Part shown: piece after piece, positions 4,888 through 5,778 of the stretch | Position numbering within the stretch: position 1 is the first letter of the stretch | How the letters are laid out: each line of letters starts with the position of its first letter | From: Thermoproteota archaeon | GTDB taxonomy: Archaea > Korarchaeota > Korarchaeia > Korarchaeales > Korarchaeaceae | Length of the DNA: 5,778 bases | Direction: 5' to 3' | NCBI GenBank assembly: GCA_015521385.1 | Contig: WAOH01000217.1 | Location: forward strand, 1-5,778 | Notes under the pieces: model-generated | The model's database searches: none | What the model saw: only the letters and a program-made list of their open reading frames with translations | Told to the model about the DNA's origin: nothing | Position numbers and translations under genes: made by a program

Positions 4888-5751
4888 ATGATCTCGTTAA
4901 ACAGGAGAGAGTTTATCAAGTTAGCAGCCGCAACGGGTGCAATCGCTGCCTTATACGGTACCAATGAGTACGTCTTCAGGACCCTGAAGGCGGCAAGTCC
5001 CGTGAGTGAGGAGAAGTACGTAAACTCCATATGCACCATGTGCGTTAACCGATGCGCGATAAAAGTCAAGGTGGTGAATGGGAGAGCTGTAAAGATCTAC
5101 GGTAATCCGAAAGACCCTCACAGCCTGGGGAAGATATGTGCCAGAGGGCAGTCCGGCATCGAGAGGCTGTACAGCCCGCACCGAATAAAGTCGCCTATGA
5201 TAAGAACCGATAAGGGGAAGAGGGGTACGTGGGAAGGATTCCAAGAGGTGAGCTGGGACGAGGCGCTGGAGTACGTGGCCAACGTGTTGAGGAAGAGGAA
5301 GGAGGAGGATCCGAAGACCTTCGCGTGCGGTGGTGGTTGGCTGCCGTGCGCCCTCTACAAGCCCTTCGTAGTGGGCATCGGCAAGATGATCGGTTCCCCC
5401 AACGGCCTCGGAAGTCCCCCTCCGATGTGCTTCTTCCCCAAGGCGTTCGCATGGACCATTACGATAGGTGCGGGGGGTCACCCCCACATAAGGGCGGATC
5501 ATGAGAACGCGAGGTACATAATCCTGCTGAGGAGGAACCTAGCTGGAAGCTTAGGTGTCCCGTACGCTACGACCTTCGCCATGGCCAAGAAGAGAGGGGC
5601 TAAGATTGTGGTGCTGGATCCCAGGCTGAGTGAGAGCGCGGCAATAGCCGACGTGTGGGTCCCGCTGAGACCTGGAACTGATTTGGCGTTCTTGCTGGCC
5701 ATGGGACACGTCATCCTGAAGAGGGGCTTGTACGATTCGGCCTTCCTCAAG
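4888..5751 (+). CDS. Tat-exported molybdopterin oxidoreductase, catalytic subunit, Psr/Phs/sulfur-reductase-like (3' end missing)
   Basis: This is the N-terminal 288 residues of a Mo/W-bisPGD enzyme of the DMSO reductase superfamily. It opens with a Tat signal, NRREFIK (R6, R7), and a hydrophobic stretch to about residue 24, so it is exported folded. The [4Fe-4S] motif is C49-X2-C52-X3-C56-X27-C84, followed by ARGQ. The molybdopterin domain has the SWDEALEYVA segment (122-131). The segment around GSPNGLGSPPPMC puts C181 at the usual metal-ligand position. It continues with a strand and DPRLSESA (244-251), and RPGTD (261-265), which helps bind the guanine dinucleotide. Relatives are 700 residues or more, so over half is missing. 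Cys ligation, Tat export and the sulfur-gene context favour a polysulfide, thiosulfate, tetrathionate or sulfur reductase; a formate dehydrogenase or arsenate enzyme cannot be excluded. The reading frame stays open to 5778, but the last nine codons are adapter sequence. Confidence 0.85.
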
Positions 5752-5778
5752 CTGTCTCTTATACACATCTCCGAGCCC
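5752..5778. other. Nextera/Tn5 sequencing adapter (not genomic)
   Basis: Bases 5752-5770 read CTGTCTCTTATACACATCT, exactly the 19-base Tn5 mosaic end used in Nextera libraries. CCGAGCCC then matches the start of the Nextera read-2 adapter. Read in the frame of the Mo enzyme it gives LSLIHISEP, a tail familiar from contaminated metagenome proteins. The true contig ends at about 5751. Confidence 0.97.

Noticed and set aside
5499..5768. Minus-strand open frames at the right edge beginning MCIRDS or MYKRQ
   Set aside because: Their starts lie in the Nextera adapter and the rest is antisense to the Mo enzyme gene, which has clear family motifs.

Overview
The window looks like a piece of archaeal, probably thermophilic, genome. 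Arginine is mostly AGG/AGA, isoleucine often ATA, and lysine and glutamate are abundant. Ribosome binding sites are near-perfect GGAGGTGAT-type sequences, AT-rich TATA-like boxes lie about 25-65 bases before starts, and a T-rich tract follows one gene. This would fit Thermoproteota or Korarchaeota-like lineages, but no marker gene here fixes the taxon. The last 27 bases are not genomic: they match the Nextera/Tn5 mosaic end plus the start of the read adapter, so the right edge is an untrimmed contig end.

Left part, minus strand (1-2108 or 2138): a two-gene operon overlapping by ATGA. The first gene encodes a CCG-domain (HdrB/LutA-like) iron-sulfur protein. The second encodes a LutB-like protein with a LUD domain and two [4Fe-4S] motifs, cut off by the left edge. 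No LutC is visible. The pair is a cytoplasmic electron-transfer module of the lactate-utilisation/heterodisulfide-reductase type.

Middle, plus strand (2290-4671): across a divergent promoter region lie a DsrE-family protein and TusA (both sulfur-carrier families). After a 124-base gap with its own promoter candidate and a leader hairpin come a sulfide:quinone reductase-like flavoprotein and a DUF1641 protein. For tusA and the flavoprotein, GTG codons that could serve as starts lie inside the Shine-Dalgarno sequence, so the downstream ATG is preferred.

Right part (4672-5751): an AT-rich 216-base gap with a T-rich terminator candidate and a TATA-like promoter precedes the first 288 codons of a Tat-exported molybdopterin oxidoreductase. 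It has an N-terminal [4Fe-4S] motif and a probable cysteine molybdenum ligand, and resembles the polysulfide/thiosulfate/sulfur reductase group.

Together this reads as a sulfur-metabolism locus. The flavoprotein would oxidise sulfide or handle polysulfide, DsrE and TusA would carry sulfane sulfur in the cytoplasm, and the Mo enzyme would act on a sulfur compound outside the membrane. The divergent Hdr/Lut-type pair would link to thiol or lactate redox. An alternative is that TusA and DUF1641 serve maturation of the Mo enzyme. The combination is notable, but each family is known; the joint function is inference.
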